Source: Ceratorhiza oryzae-sativae (lineage: Eukaryota > Basidiomycota > Agaricomycetes > Cantharellales > Ceratobasidiaceae). From it: a stretch of 64,000 nt of DNA. A program made the position numbers and the translations under genes. The stretch is taken from NCBI GenBank assembly GCA_030998015.1, contig JARWMV010000038.1, positions 1 to 64,000 of the forward strand, read 5' to 3'. The notes under the pieces were generated by a model. It was not told the DNA's origin. It worked only from the letters and a program-made list of their open reading frames with translations, and made no database searches. This document shows, piece by piece, positions 33,963-45,794 of the stretch; positions within the stretch are counted from its first letter, which is position 1, and each line of letters starts with the position of its first letter.

Positions 33963-35762
33963 TTAGTTTTCCAACTCAGAGCTGCTTTCTTCCTCAACTT
34001 GTCTGCTGGCCTTCCCTTGTATCTTAGCTTTGTCGTAGGTCCACTGGCCTTGGCACTCCTTCAGGACATGCCCTGATTTACCACATTTGATACAGAGTCC
34101 TTCTTTCCTTCGCCTGTCCTTTTCACTGTTTGGTATCCTTACCATGTTGTTGGTTTGGGTATTCCCCTGTTTGCCACTGGTCCCTAAAGGCTTGTTCCCC
34201 CCTTGTTTGTATTTTGCTGGTGCCCAGGTTGAATTTGATGAGTTGCTGGTCCTTGCATTCATTTTCTGGTTTGCAAACTGCATGTTGTCCATTTTGCAGG
34301 CAAAGTCGATTAATTGATCTAAGGTATATGATGGACCTTCAGCCTCATTTGCCAGTACTTCAATCCTTAAGATCTCTTGTCGTACTTTGGGTTTTAACCC
34401 TTCCCTGAATTGGTCCTTGAGGGCTTCCTGGTTCCAGTCTACCTCTTGGATCAGGATCCGGAATTGGGTAGCATAATCCAATGCGCTCTTGGTCTGTGTT
34501 AATTTCCTTAGTTTCTGGATGGCCTTTTCCTTTATGACTGGGTCATTAAAAGCATCCAGGAATCCCTTCCTGAAATCCTTCCAGGATGCAAGAATACCTG
34601 TGTGTTTGCCTGCTAGTAGTTTCCGGTGGTAAGGTTGTGCCCAGTTTGCTGCTTCCCCATCCTCCATGTTCATTAACACAGCAGATATCTTTTTTCAGTC
34701 ATCAAAGGCTGATTTGTCATAGTCAGCAAAGAAAAGTTCCATGCTGATTATGAAGTTCTCTGCTTCCTTCCCCTTTTTCCCATTAAATTTGCTGGGTCTC
34801 CCTAGTTGTGCCTCCTTAGGAGTGTGGTTTGCAGCAAGGGTAGGTTGGTTTGCTTGGGATGGAGGTTCTGTTTGGGGTCTTATTGTGGACTCAGCCTGGA
34901 AGGTTCTTCCCAGAAAGGGTGTTCGTACTGGGGAGGCTGAGGGGGATTGTGAGGGGCTTCCTATGACCACCCTAGTTCTTCCCCTGGTTTCTTCTGTCCT
35001 TTCCCTTGGCCTTCCTGCTTCAGTTGTTTTCCAGAGCTCATTTCCTAGATCGGTTACCTGTTGTTCTAGTGCAATTAGGATCTCCCCTGTGTTTTCAGTT
35101 TTCTTCTCTAAGCTTTCAAGCTTTTGCTCTTGCATTCCCAGTACCCAGTTTATTTCCATGGAGATGTCCTTTAATTCTTTTATCAGGTTCCCCATTTCTG
35201 CTTTTAGGTCGTCCTGGTTCTTTGCCACATAGAGGACATTTTTGTTGGATGTTTCCATTTACCTTACCATCCAGTCCACATTTCCTTCTTGTTGGGTTAG
35301 TGATATTTGACACTGATTTATACCTGTGATTGCCTTTTCTAGTTCCCTATGGTTATTGTCTCTAAGTTCCTTGAGCCCTGCCCTGATGGTGGTGGCAATG
35401 GTGTGAATAGGGTTGGCAGTGGCTATGGTTCCGGGACCTGGCTGGGGTTGTGTCCTTGCCTCTTCCACCAAGGCCGTGCCTTGTTTGTATATGGTTCAGG
35501 TCATATCTTCTACCTCATCCCTCTCTGGATTTGAGATATCTTCTGGGTCTGGATTTATCAGGTGAATTGGCAGTTGAGGGCTGCGGAGTGGTATTCCCCC
35601 TATTTCCCCTCCCAGGATGGGGGCCCGAGTGGGGTTGGGTTGAGCCACTGGTCGTGGGTTTTGTGGCAACCCCCCTGGCATTCCTTGGAGGGTCTCATCT
35701 GGGTTACCTTCAGCCTCTGGGGAAGCAATGGGTTTGGGTGATTGTGGCCTACTATTTGCCAC
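33963..35762 (-). pseudogene. Gag of Rep-gypsy copy 2
   Basis: Open blocks 35762-35496, 35471-35259, 35258-34695 and 34679-33963 are separated by stops. The third block is a long heptad-rich coiled coil (LKAEMGNLIKELKD...). The last is a Retrotrans_gag domain (WKDFRKGFLDAF, ALDYATQFRILIQEVDW) ending in a CCHC knuckle (CIKCGKSGHVLKEC). Copy 1 retains only the last part. Confidence 0.8.
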
Positions 35763-35899
35763 TCTGCTTTGAGATCAAGTTTGTGGTCTCTGTGACATAG
35801 TTTCTTTGTGTTCTCTTATGTATCACAGGAGTTAGCTGGTTTTCTTGTGTACTCAGCCCTTAGTATCTGTGTAGTATACTTATGTTCGCCACTAGTTAA

Positions 35900-35919
35900 G
35901 TTAAGAGCTTGCTTTATAA
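35900..35919 (-). other. Primer-binding-site region, Rep-gypsy copy 2
   Basis: Reading minus, the first bases after the 5' LTR are TTATAAAGCAAGCTCTTAAC. This is where a tRNA primer should pair; I could not match it to a named tRNA by eye. Confidence 0.4.
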
Positions 35920-36581
35920 TGTTGTGACCCTCTGGAGGCTCCCTTGTGGAGCACTTAAGTAGTGGCTGCATTGACGGTTTGGTGCTATGCAATGTATTGA
36001 GTGTTCTAGTTACAGTGTTTGCTATGGTCTATGGTGGTTGACAGATAAAGCAAGCTGAGGTGTCCAGTCTTGCTTTATCCTTCTTATATACCTGTGGCTG
36101 GTGGCTGCAGACGTATTATCTAAGCACACTCCGCAGTAGGTGTAGGTTATGTACAGTACTATGGGTTAGGTAATTGTTTATCTTAAGTTTGTGCGGCTCT
36201 GAATCTTATAGAGCTGTGTGAGGTCCAAGGGGTAGGCACTGAGGTCACGTGATCCTGCCATAAGCGCCAAGATCACATGACAACTTGCTCCTTGTTCCAA
36301 GTAACAATGGAGAGAAATGCTGGAGCAAGTTCAGGGTAACCACCATAAGCGCTGAGGTCACATGATCCTGCTGCAAGTGCCAAGGTCATGTGACAACTTG
36401 CTCCTTGCTCCAAGTAACAATGGAGAGAAATGCTGGAGCAAGTTCAGGGTAACCACCGTAAGCGCTGGCTATGCACTGAGGTCATGTGACCTTGTTTATG
36501 GCTTGTTCTGCTTAGGAAAAATGCCATAAATCTGTAAAAATATTTGGTTGTTTCGTTATGTCTGTTTGACAGGTCATAACA
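35920..36581 (-). repeat. 5' LTR of Rep-gypsy copy 2 (662 bp)
   Basis: TGTTATGACC to GGTCACAACA on the minus strand, with two 113-bp units; outer flank GGTGT. Confidence 0.95.
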
Positions 36582-36586
36582 GGTGT

Positions 36587-37063
36587 GGGGTGCTCCAGAT
36601 CCAAAGTAAATGAAAGCTGGTGCCAGCAGTAGTTCAGGCAATCAAGCAAATCAAGTCAGATGTACATATGAAGCTAGGGAATAGGTTTATCAGCTACCAG
36701 ACTGGGCAAAATATGTTCAAGAGATATGTACATTTTGGCTCATCATCAAGCAACAGCATGAGTCCTTTCTATTTTGTGTATTGGGGGCTGAGTTTGAGGA
36801 CAGTTCTAGGCCTTTTGGGATGGCTGATTCAGCTGGTTGGGGCAATGTGCATGGCATGAAGGCAGTTGCAACTGTGGTTGTGGTTGCAGTTGAAGCAACT
36901 GTGGGGGGAGGTGAGATGTTGGTTCAGGGTGTGGCTGTGCATCCCATGCTTGTAGCACCAAGTCACATTCCTCTGACCAACAACTGGCTACCCCCCCCCA
37001 CAATAATGCCTTAAGATGGAAATCCCTGGCCCACACTTCCACTCACCTGCTCCCTGTCATGAT
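36587..37063. other. No recognised gene
   Basis: Low-complexity GTTGCA/TGCAAC-rich patch near 36860-36900; no motif seen. Confidence 0.4.
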
Positions 37064-38264
37064 TGTCAGAGCCAACAACCTGAACAACAACACCAAATAC
37101 TTATGAGGTAATGGCAGATCCAAGGGCTGTAACACCAAGGATCAAGACTGCAATGCCTAGAGGGGGACATGCAGTGAGGGGATAGGTTGCAATGACATGC
37201 AGGAATAGTATAGAGGTGGGCTTGACCTTAAGAGGCCTGGGCAGAGACTAAGTGGCTTGGTGACCAACTCAGGTAGAAGGGGTAGTTCAACAGGAGGTCA
37301 AGCTCTGAGGCTTAAGGCTCTCAGACTCTCCCTTATATATTCAGCAGTGAGGCAGTACATGTGAAATAGGAAGCCTAGGTAAATTGTTATGACCTGTCAA
37401 ACAGACATAACAAAACAACCAAATATTTTTACAGATTTATGGCATTTTTCCTAAGCAGAACAAGCCATAAACAAGGTCACGTGACCTCAGCACTTAGCTG
37501 GCACTTACAGTGGTTACCCTGAACTTGCTCCAGCATTTCTCTCCCTTGTTACTTGGAGCGAGGAGCAAGTTGTCACATGATCTTGGTGCTTACAGAAGGG
37601 TCACGTGACCTCAGCGCTTATGGTTGTTACCCTGAACTCACTCCAGCATTTCTCTCCATTGTTACTTGGAGCGAGGAGCAAGTTGTCATGTGATCTCAGC
37701 GCTTACAGCAGGATCACGTGACCTCAGCGCCTACCCCTTGGACCTCACGTGGCTCTATAAGATTTGGAGCTGCACAAACTTAAGATAAACAATTACCTAA
37801 CCCATAGTACTGTACATAACCTACACCTACTGCAGAGTGTGCTTAGATAATATGTCCGCAGCCACCACAGCCACAAGTATATATAAGGAGGATAAAGCAA
37901 GACTGGACGCCTCAGCTTGCTTTATCTTGTCAACCACCATAGACCATAGCAAACACTGTAACTAGAATGCTCAATACATACTGCATAGCACCAAACCGTC
38001 AACGCAGCCACTAATTAAGTGCTTCACAAGGGAGCCTCCAGAGGGTCACAACATAAATTGTGAAATAACAGAAATGGTGCCATGTCAACAGAATATTCTG
38101 GAATGCATCAACAATGGTCAACAACAACAAGGTCACATGACTCAGTCAATAATTCTATACATATATCTGAATAAACAGGACTTGTCCAAAAGCCAGAGTA
38201 ATAGAGATAAAATAAAATAAGATAAAATTGGAATAAATTTGTGCTCATGGTCTTGGCCATGACA
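37064..38264 (-). repeat. LTR-G solo copy, split by another LTR
   Basis: Reversed, divergent LTR-G (TGTCAGAGCC...GGCCATGACA as read on +), interrupted at 37384 by the solo LTR-R. No clear target duplication remains outside. Confidence 0.7.
37385..38053 (+). repeat. Solo LTR of the Rep-gypsy family
   Basis: 669 bp, TGTTATGACC...GGTCACAACA, two 113-bp units, flanked by the perfect duplication TAAAT (37380-37384 and 38054-38058). It shows that a third full Rep-gypsy once inserted here and was removed by LTR recombination. Confidence 0.95.
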
Positions 38265-39164
38265 CAGCTACTTCTACCCCTCCTATCAAGAGTGACATAC
38301 CTGCCAAGAAACCAAAAGGTTGAGCAAAGTGCAATGCCAGGTTGCCTCCTGAAGCTGAGCTAGACATTGCCCCCAACAACAAGACAGACTTGAACTTGGC
38401 TGAGCTCAAGCTAGAGGCCAACATGGAGGAAGAACAAGGTCACATTACATGAGGGTGGAGCCAGGTGAGTACACAGGGGAAAGTGACTGCTGGCAAAAAG
38501 GGAAGGTGCATTGCTGAGGGAGGGCATGTGCCAGCCACAACTAAGAAGGGCACAACTGCTACCAAGGGCAAGCAGGCCAAGGCAAGTTTGATTGCACCTA
38601 CAAAGGTATTGCAAGGCAAGAAGGCTGTACAGGTACAAAATTGGCTTTTGTGATAGGATTTGACTGACTCTTATATGTGTGACAGAATATTGCATCTCCT
38701 GCTTCAAGGTGTGCTACAACCTCAAGTTGATCTAGCAAGCAGGTGTAGCCACAATATGTTCCATGTGTACAAACCATTGTCTGTAAGCAAGCAGCTCCTG
38801 AGTATCTTCTCTTTAGTTTTGCTCCTGATTTTATGACTTTTATGTTTATGAATATCATGTTCTGATGCTCATGTTTACAATGCTGATCTATGCAATACTG
38901 TTGCACAGATTCTTTACCAAGAACAAATAGACATTGTATCACACAATATTAAGCAGTTGTAAGATCAGGATGAGGGGAATAACAAAAGCCTTAAATATGG
39001 ACTGCAATGGGTTCTGCTGGACATGTACAAAGTCCAAGATGTATGCACTTTTCTAAATCCATTGGACTGTTTGAAATCTAGCATATGAACTTCCACAAAT
39101 ACACTGGACTTATCCAGGTCCAGTGTACCAATTGAAAGTCCATTGCTGGAGCATGCATGAGTCC
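38265..39164. other. No recognised gene
   Basis: A Lys-rich frame (38465-38653) follows a gtgagt site and an open Leu/Glu/Ala-rich stretch (about 38330-38455). It could be a relic of a spliced gene but is not identifiable. Confidence 0.35.
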
Positions 39165-41006
39165 TGTCATGAGCCATGATCAAAGGTCTTGTGGCTAACC
39201 ATCATTTTCTCTTCCTTTGTTTTCCACCTGAGTCTCATGGCTTGACCACCTCCACTTCACAAGTAAGCACCTCCACCCACTTACTGAGCCTTGTCCTATT
39301 ATTAGTCACTCACTTACTGATCACTGCCATTCACCTTACTCATGCTACTATTATTAGTACTTGCTAGAGATGTTGGGCAAGAAATTTGCTGGTTACCCAC
39401 ACCCACACCTGCACCCACAGCCAGTATGCCAGTATACCTGCAGTATCCAGCAATTTACCTGCATTCCTGCTGTTGCAGGTATACCTGTGGTTAAGTGTCA
39501 CCACTAGGTTATGATGTATATACCATAAAATAGGAAAATTTCATTGATTTCTACTGATATATAACACATCCTGTACAAAACATTCTAGTGCCCATCACAG
39601 TCCAAACAGTGTGGAGGTGAATCCATTAAAAGGGGGTCACTTTTGCAAAATTCATCACAACTGTTAGCTTATGTACTCATAAAATGTGCAGAATTCACAG
39701 CTTTTCAACCATATATGTATCACATGTGGGAAAAATCTCAGTCATGAGATCACAAGGCTTTTGTCATGCAAAATAATCCCCAAATATGTGCAGCCCTGAT
39801 TTCAACATCAAGGATGCATTTCCAAGCAAATATAATGTTTCCAGTGGATGCAGATTGTTAGAAAACCCCTATGATGTATAGCATTGCACTCATAACTATG
39901 TCCCATGTAAGTGAACTCACTCCCTCTCCCATGATTTCTAGCTGATCACTACAGGAAGCATCAGGACTTTATTTAATGCCCTTTTGCAGAATTTAAAAAA
40001 ATCCTGCAAGGGACTTTCAGACAAGTCTGACATGATGTTTCAGACCAATGTCAGGATAGCATGTGGAAAAAGTCCATTTTTGGCCAGAAAAGTCTGCAAG
40101 GGGATGTCAGAACAATACATTATAATTTCAAATTGCTTCAAACCAGTGTGTTCTTGGTACCTCACTAGGAATTGGTGCAACTTTGGGCTGTTTTGAGCCT
40201 TGTATTGCATTGTTATTGAAGGTGCTGTGGGATCAGTTGATAGTAGTCATGACTCCCTCAGGATGTAACCTCCATGGAGTTTTAAGCATTTAGCCACTTC
40301 TAGCTACAAGGGAAATAAAACCACTGGCTACTTCACAGTTGAGCTTTATTTCCAAATTAAAATTGCACTATCCCATATTGAGATGGGACTTAAATAGCCA
40401 TTTTTGGTATTAGGACTTGAATTAATTCCCAAGGCTTCCCACAATGTGATGCCCAGTTCCCCTGGGTCAGGACAAGCAAACTCACCAAATGGACATGTAG
40501 ATGAGTATTACAGGTCACTCTACTACAGTAATAAGGTGCTCTGAGTCCATCTGGATCATCAGAAAACCTTCAAACTCCATCAGACATGCTGGAGAGGGGA
40601 TTTGGCTGTAATTTCAGTACTAAGGGGTATGTTTCCCCTGTTTCACCCTCTAAATCTTGTCCAAATGAGCTGAAATTTTGTAGGTAGCATCTCTTATACC
40701 TATCGCATCTATCTAGTACAAGGGAGCAGCATTTGCACAGTGGAATTCACTAGTAGTTATTGGACTGTTAGGGGTTTCCCCCCCTGTATTTCCCCTATAA
40801 CTTATGCTACAGTTATGCTATGAAGCTGAAACAAGTATATTTGAGCTCTCCTAACTCATGCGCATCTAATAATATATTTTTATTAAGTATTTGGTGAGTT
40901 TTTAACGTGGCCACTAGTCTGCACTTTGGGGGAATTATTTTCCAAACATGTTTGCTTGTGATCCTCTCTTAGAAATTTTTTATTGCCACTGCCTATGTGT
41001 TATGTA

Positions 41007-41298
41007 CTATGCACAAGCTGAGCATCCAAATTTTTTGGATGCTGAAAGTGGATGTTAGGGACAGTTTGTGTTGGCAACATATCCATTTTGTGATTCAAAA
41101 TACTTAAAATTGGGTGTTTTGCCCATTTTCTAAGTGCATTTGTTGGGACCAGGACAATCCCAACAACATGAATCCTAGCCTAGTAAAGATCTTGTTGAAG
41201 ATGAAACAGTCCAAAGGCCACCTAAGATCTAAAAGTGGACAAAAGGTCTATTTTAAATGTAATCGTCCAAAGAATTTGGACATTCCCAATCTGCAGAG
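41007..41298. repeat. MITE, family shared with 63234-63535
   Basis: The left end has CATCCAAATTTTTTGG; the right end, on the other strand, reads CTCTGCAG then GTCCAAATTCTTTGG. The layout and ends resemble the clearer copy at 63234-63535. Confidence 0.5.
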
Positions 41299-41308
41299 AT
41301 ATGGTTAG

Positions 41309-42617
41309 TGTTACAGGTCAGGGTACACTTGAATATCTAGAGCTTAAGCAAATGTAGATATGTTAGTATACACTAATTGTACTCAATACTTCTTAGGCTA
41401 GAGTAAGAAGGCTCAAAGAAGTTGCAATGCAATCAAGTAACACTCAAGGTAGTCTTAATCTTTCACAGTGTAAACTGAATAATTTATAGGTATAAAGAGC
41501 AAGACTACTATGGTCAGGTTCCCTTAGATATCTTAAATGTAGTTCAGCCCTAGTCACTGGGACTAACTGATACTAATCTTAATACTAGGCTTAAGTGATA
41601 GCTTATAGGATAGATGGTGGGCTGCCTAATGTGTGTACTTCCTCAGCTACAGGTACTTAGATTTCCTCTAATAGGTGGTACTTAGTGTCATGCTCAATCA
41701 GGCAATATTGTATCCTTATATATCTCTGTATATAAGATACAATGAATCAGACAGTATATAACTAATATGGTACTTGATTCCTCAGTACTAGTTATATAAG
41801 AAATCACACACAGACAAGAGAAATAGAAAGAGAAAAGAAACCAATAACTGGTCTGGGTTGAGTAAGAGTAGGAGGTTGGTCTGGAAGGGCCTCAGAGGAG
41901 GTCCTTTTATACCCTGAGGAGGGCATTCCAGAGCCAAATAGATACATGCATGCCAGTGCGATCATCAAAAGAGGGTACTGCTATACTTGGGGTACACCCT
42001 AGCCCAGTATAGGATAAGAGAGTAATAACAGGGTGTGGATTGAAGGCATTGATGCATCTGAGACCTGCTATTGGCTTGTAGATCATATTATCATGGTATA
42101 TACATGTAATGAACGGAGGCTACATCTCAGTGAGTCATAAAGTGAGTCAGAGAAGCTTCTGGATCAATTTGGAAGGCTCTCCTGACTCACTGGAGTCATT
42201 AGATCTTGATTGATGGTCCAGTAAGATTCTAATGATCTTCGGGCCATTCCGGCGCGAGGATCCGGTGGATCGCGACGATCTTCGGGCAGCAGATACCGCC
42301 GAAGATTAGCTATCGATAGAGCATAAGATCGCTTTGATAGCGTAAGCGGTTGCCGAGATATGAGCGGTGCGATGTTGTAATCAATATCTCCTGATAAGAG
42401 GAAATATTGCAACCTCTGTATCTCCCTGAGATCTTATCATAAAAACTTAATAAAATATGCGTTGGAAAGCGGGAAATTTGTACTATTTAATGGAATGGAG
42501 AATAGTACAATTTGGAGTGCATACAAATTCAAGTATTTCACAAATTAATTACAGAGGCAGCACTTGAGGTTGGCAGAGCAGACTAAAATACTAGAAAAAT
42601 GTTAGTGGTCCATAAAA
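41309..42617 (+). repeat. Solo LTR, LTR-A family (1309 bp)
   Basis: TGTTACAGG...CATAAAA with flanks GTTAG (41304-41308) and TTTAG (42618-42622). Closely matches 2325-3631, including the CpG-rich block and its 82-codon minus frame. Confidence 0.85.
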
Positions 42618-44073
42618 TTTAGAGAGCTAGATTTTCACTCTATTTAATAGTGCTATTTACAAACAATTGTGGCAACCTTTTGTGTTACCTCATTCTGCTC
42701 TTGCAGCCATTCTCACTGCTCTTGCCATGCAGGTATCCACAGGTACAGTGGCACTTGTTTGTGGGTTAATGTGGGTTGCCTGCCCAGTTACCCACAGGTT
42801 TTGGGCCATACCTGCACCTGCACCTGCACCCTGCAGTGGGTATTTGCAGGTATTTTTACCTGCAGAACACTGGTATACTGGCTGTGGAACACTGGTATAC
42901 TGGCTGTGGGTTTCTCAGGCAACATGCCTAGTATTTGCTGACTGATGGATATACTAATATTAGTAACTGGCTGACTGATCACTGCCATTCATTCTTTCTC
43001 ATCCTGCATGTATGCTTAGTTACTCCCTTGGTTAGAATAGTATAACAGCAAGGAGAGCAAGCCAGTCTACCCCAGCTTGCTCTACCACATCAACTCCCCT
43101 CTAAAAGTGTCCAGTGTGAAGAACAGTCCCTAGCTGACTTATTAGCTTAAGTAATGGCTAGAAGGGCCTTGAGTCAAGGCCACATTGCAAGCCCCAGCCC
43201 TAAGCACCTGACTTAGCCACTGTCCACAGTTGCTTACTCAGTGACAGGTGTCCATCAGCCATGAGCACATAAGTGCATACAGTGTCAAGCCACAAGACAG
43301 TAGACACACACAAGGCATCAAGCCAAGACAAGCCATGCATCAGCAGTAGTCAGGATGTAGTCTGGACCCATTAAGGGCATTTAGCCACTTGTAAAGCAAG
43401 TCCAACAACCACTCTCAGAGGTTGTGACATTACTTGTAAATTACATGGCAGTAAATGACCCACGACATCATGTCAACTTTTTCACCAAACACTATATTGT
43501 ACCCCATTGTTTTTGCATCCAAGTGTGCTTCCTGGACAGAGGAAAAATACCCCCCATTCCTACTTGACTTTGCAGTGCTGAGGTTTGCCTTTAACAGCTT
43601 TGAACAGATCATCATGGGCCAAGCTGTGGAAATTGAGACAGGCTGTGAGGCCCTGGGGAACCTACGTTGCAACAAGAAGATGAGCTCCACTCACAAGCAC
43701 TGGTGAGAACCAATTATGGTATACCACATTGTGGATGTCCAGCATGTCCTGGGCACCCAAAACACAGTGTGTGACATGTTGAGCAGGCAATGGCAATATA
43801 GAGCAGACAAGGAAGCAGAAGGGAGAGAGACAACAATAGGCCTAGAATGAGATGCCCACAGAGAACTTATGGAGGAGGTGTACTTGCTGGTGGACAATGA
43901 GGGGAGTCAGAAGGTGTTGGAGAGATTTGAGCATGACCCCTATTTCAGGGAAATTGTTCAGTACCTGGTGCTGGTAGCAGTCAGTGGGGAGGACATAACA
44001 AGGAACAGCTTGGAGAGGGTGCAGAACAGGGCAAAGCATAGAGCAGTAGGGTTTGAAGTTGTGGAGGGGAAGC

Positions 44074-44442
44074 TGTCATGAACTGACATGCATATATCCA
44101 CTCTATAATATTTTCTTGATTTACTACATTTTATAAGACCATTTTCAAACATATGTGCCTTTTATGGTATATCTGTGTCATGTGATTCAGGGGATGTTCC
44201 AGACCAACAACCAAGATGTATTTCAACTCTGATGTGAAATTCTGCAGTTCCACAGTCGCTTCTATCGCTTCTATCTCTTATCAGTCATGACTCACTGTAT
44301 GGACTTGTTTGTTATGATGTGGCTTGTATCATGTATATAAACTGGGTCAAGTTCGCAGAGGACTCCTCAAGAACTTGACCTCTTGTCAAATACAAGTTCT
44401 TTTCTCTTATTTCTCTCATTGCCTGACTTGTTGCCGTCGACA
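44074..44442 (+). repeat. Solo LTR (369 bp) in the gypsy relic
   Basis: TGTCATGAAC...CGTCGACA flanked by a perfect GAAGC duplication (44069-44073 and 44443-44447). Reading across it restores a normal gypsy motif, which confirms the edges. A TATA-like gtatataaactggg is at about 44333. Confidence 0.9.
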
Positions 44443-44519
44443 GAAGCTGTGGAGGGTTGCCACCACACACCCCATCAGTCAACAGGCTCATCAAAAAACA
44501 CCAACAAGATCCTGATCAG

Positions 44520-45199
44520 TGTCATGAGCCACAATCAAAGGTCTTGTGGCTAACCATCATTTCTCTCCTTTGTGTGCCACTTCTGTCTCATGGCTTGACC
44601 ACTCTTCCCTCATGAGTAAGCACCTCCACCTGCTTACTGAGCCATGTTCTATTCTTAGTCTCTTGCTTACTGACCTCTGCCATTGTCCTTACTCATCTTA
44701 CTGTCTTGCTGACTGATAGACAAACTATTATTAGTTACTTCCTGACTGATGGACATACTATTATTAGTCACAGGCTGACTGATCACTGCCATTCTGTCTT
44801 ACTCATCCTGCATGTATGCTTAGTCACTCCCTTGTTTAGAATAGTATAAAGGCAAGGAGAGCAAGCTGGTTTACCCCAGCTTGCTCTACCTCATCAATTC
44901 CCCTCTAAAGCACTCAGTGTGAAGATCAGTCTCTAGCTGACTTATTAGCTTAAGTAACAGCTAGAAGGGCCTTGAGTCAAGGCCATGTTGCAAGCCCCAG
45001 CACTAAGCACCTGACTTAGCTACTGTCCACAGTTGCTTATTCAGCAACAGGTGTCCATCAGCCACAAGTACAGCAGTGCATACAGTGTCAAGCCAACACA
45101 AGCCATACATCAGCAGTAGTCAGGACATAGTCCAGACCCATTAAGGGCATTAGCCACTTGTAAAGCAAGGTCTGGCAACTGCTTTCAGAGGTTGTGACA
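44520..45199 (+). repeat. Solo LTR-D (680 bp)
   Basis: TGTCATGAGCC...GTTGTGACA. Flanks ATCAG and ATTGG differ by two transitions, so the target duplication is decayed. Confidence 0.75.
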
Positions 45200-45794
45200 A
45201 TTGGGCAACTCTGAGCACTATGTGCAGAAGCCATTGGTGAAGACAGAGGTCACCCAGATGAACCACTGACCCCACCACCCTGATCCTGGCCACACTTCTT
45301 CCAGACAGCTATCTGCCAAATGAACAACCAAGTCCTGCCTGCTCTCAGGTACACCCCACACAAACTACTCACAGGCATCCTCAGCACAGACTGGAAGGCC
45401 ATGACAGGGGCCCAGATCCACCAACAATACTCAGATCAGCTATCCAAAGCCAACACAGTTGACATCAATATGGTGCTGACATTGCCATGCACACCAATGC
45501 AGAGGAGAAAGCGCTAGCCCACTCCAGGAGTAGAAACAACAGTTCAACACTAAAGCCAAACTCTTCATAGGTGAAGTAGGCAACCTGGTCCAGCAATACA
45601 ACCCTAGGTGGGATAACACACACAGCAACCAGAAGAAGCTAGCCCCCAGATGGTCAGAAGCCCTGCAAATCAGAGAACCTAAAAACACCTCCTACATACT
45701 GGAGGACCTGCAAGGCTGTCTTGTGTCCCCGAGAACACACGCCAGACACCTAAGACAATTCCGAGCAAGTCCCAAACCAACACCGAAGAACTAG

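Larger units (their letters stand above)
26216..36581 (-). mobile_element. Rep-gypsy copy 2: full-length LTR element with Rep cassette
   Basis: This 10,366-bp element is on the minus strand with LTRs 35920-36581 (5') and 26216-26884 (3') and a perfect 5-bp target duplication GGTGT (26211-26215 and 36582-36586). It holds gag, pol with chromodomain, ORFx, antisense ORFy, Rep, the tRNA-like hairpin and PPT in the same order as copy 1. It is the reference layout for the family. Several stops and indels make it non-autonomous. Confidence 0.95.
39365..42930. mobile_element. hAT-like element with 8-bp target duplication, itself invaded
   Basis: Inverted ends TAGAGATGTTGGGC (left) and TAGGCATGTTGCC (right, other strand) are flanked by 8-mers GTACTTGC (39357-39364) and GTATTTGC (42931-42938), differing by one C/T transition. 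An 8-bp duplication is the hAT hallmark. Subterminal regions are rich in CAGGTA/TACCTG. It contains a MITE (41007-41298) and a solo LTR-A (41309-42617). No transposase recognised. Confidence 0.65.
39165..43429 (+). repeat. LTR-D family LTR, split by a hAT-like element
   Basis: The ends (TGTCATGAGCC at 39165; GTTGTGACA ending 43429) and both flanking pieces match the uninterrupted LTR-D at 44520-45199. A 3.57-kb hAT-like element lies inside, after 39364. Confidence 0.75.
43430..45794 (+). pseudogene. Ty3/gypsy pol relic (RNase H to integrase C-terminus), interrupted by two solo LTRs
   Basis: 43455-43706 and the next ~150 bp give the RNase H end (WTEEKYPPFLLDFA, DVQHVLGTQNTVCDMLSR). 43869-44073 gives the linker before integrase (VLERFEHDPYFREI). 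The frame resumes after the first solo LTR at 44443 (KLWRV). 45310-45794 gives the integrase C-terminus (LRYTPHKLLTGIL, LAPRWSEALQIREP, LRQFRASPKPTPKN, stop 45792-45794). The zinc-binding and catalytic core are lost. This is a different gypsy family from the Rep-gypsies. Confidence 0.7.

Noticed and set aside
5092..36581. Repeat-induced point mutation (RIP) as the cause of decay
   Set aside because: Changes I could compare are at CpG rather than the CpA context typical of ascomycete RIP, and the host looks basidiomycete; CpG deamination fits better.
43430..44520. 43430-45199 as one LTR element bounded by the two LTR-D copies
   Set aside because: Outer flanks AGTCC and ATTGG do not match, and the interior is pol sequence that continues past the second LTR-D, so the LTRs are separate insertions or relics.
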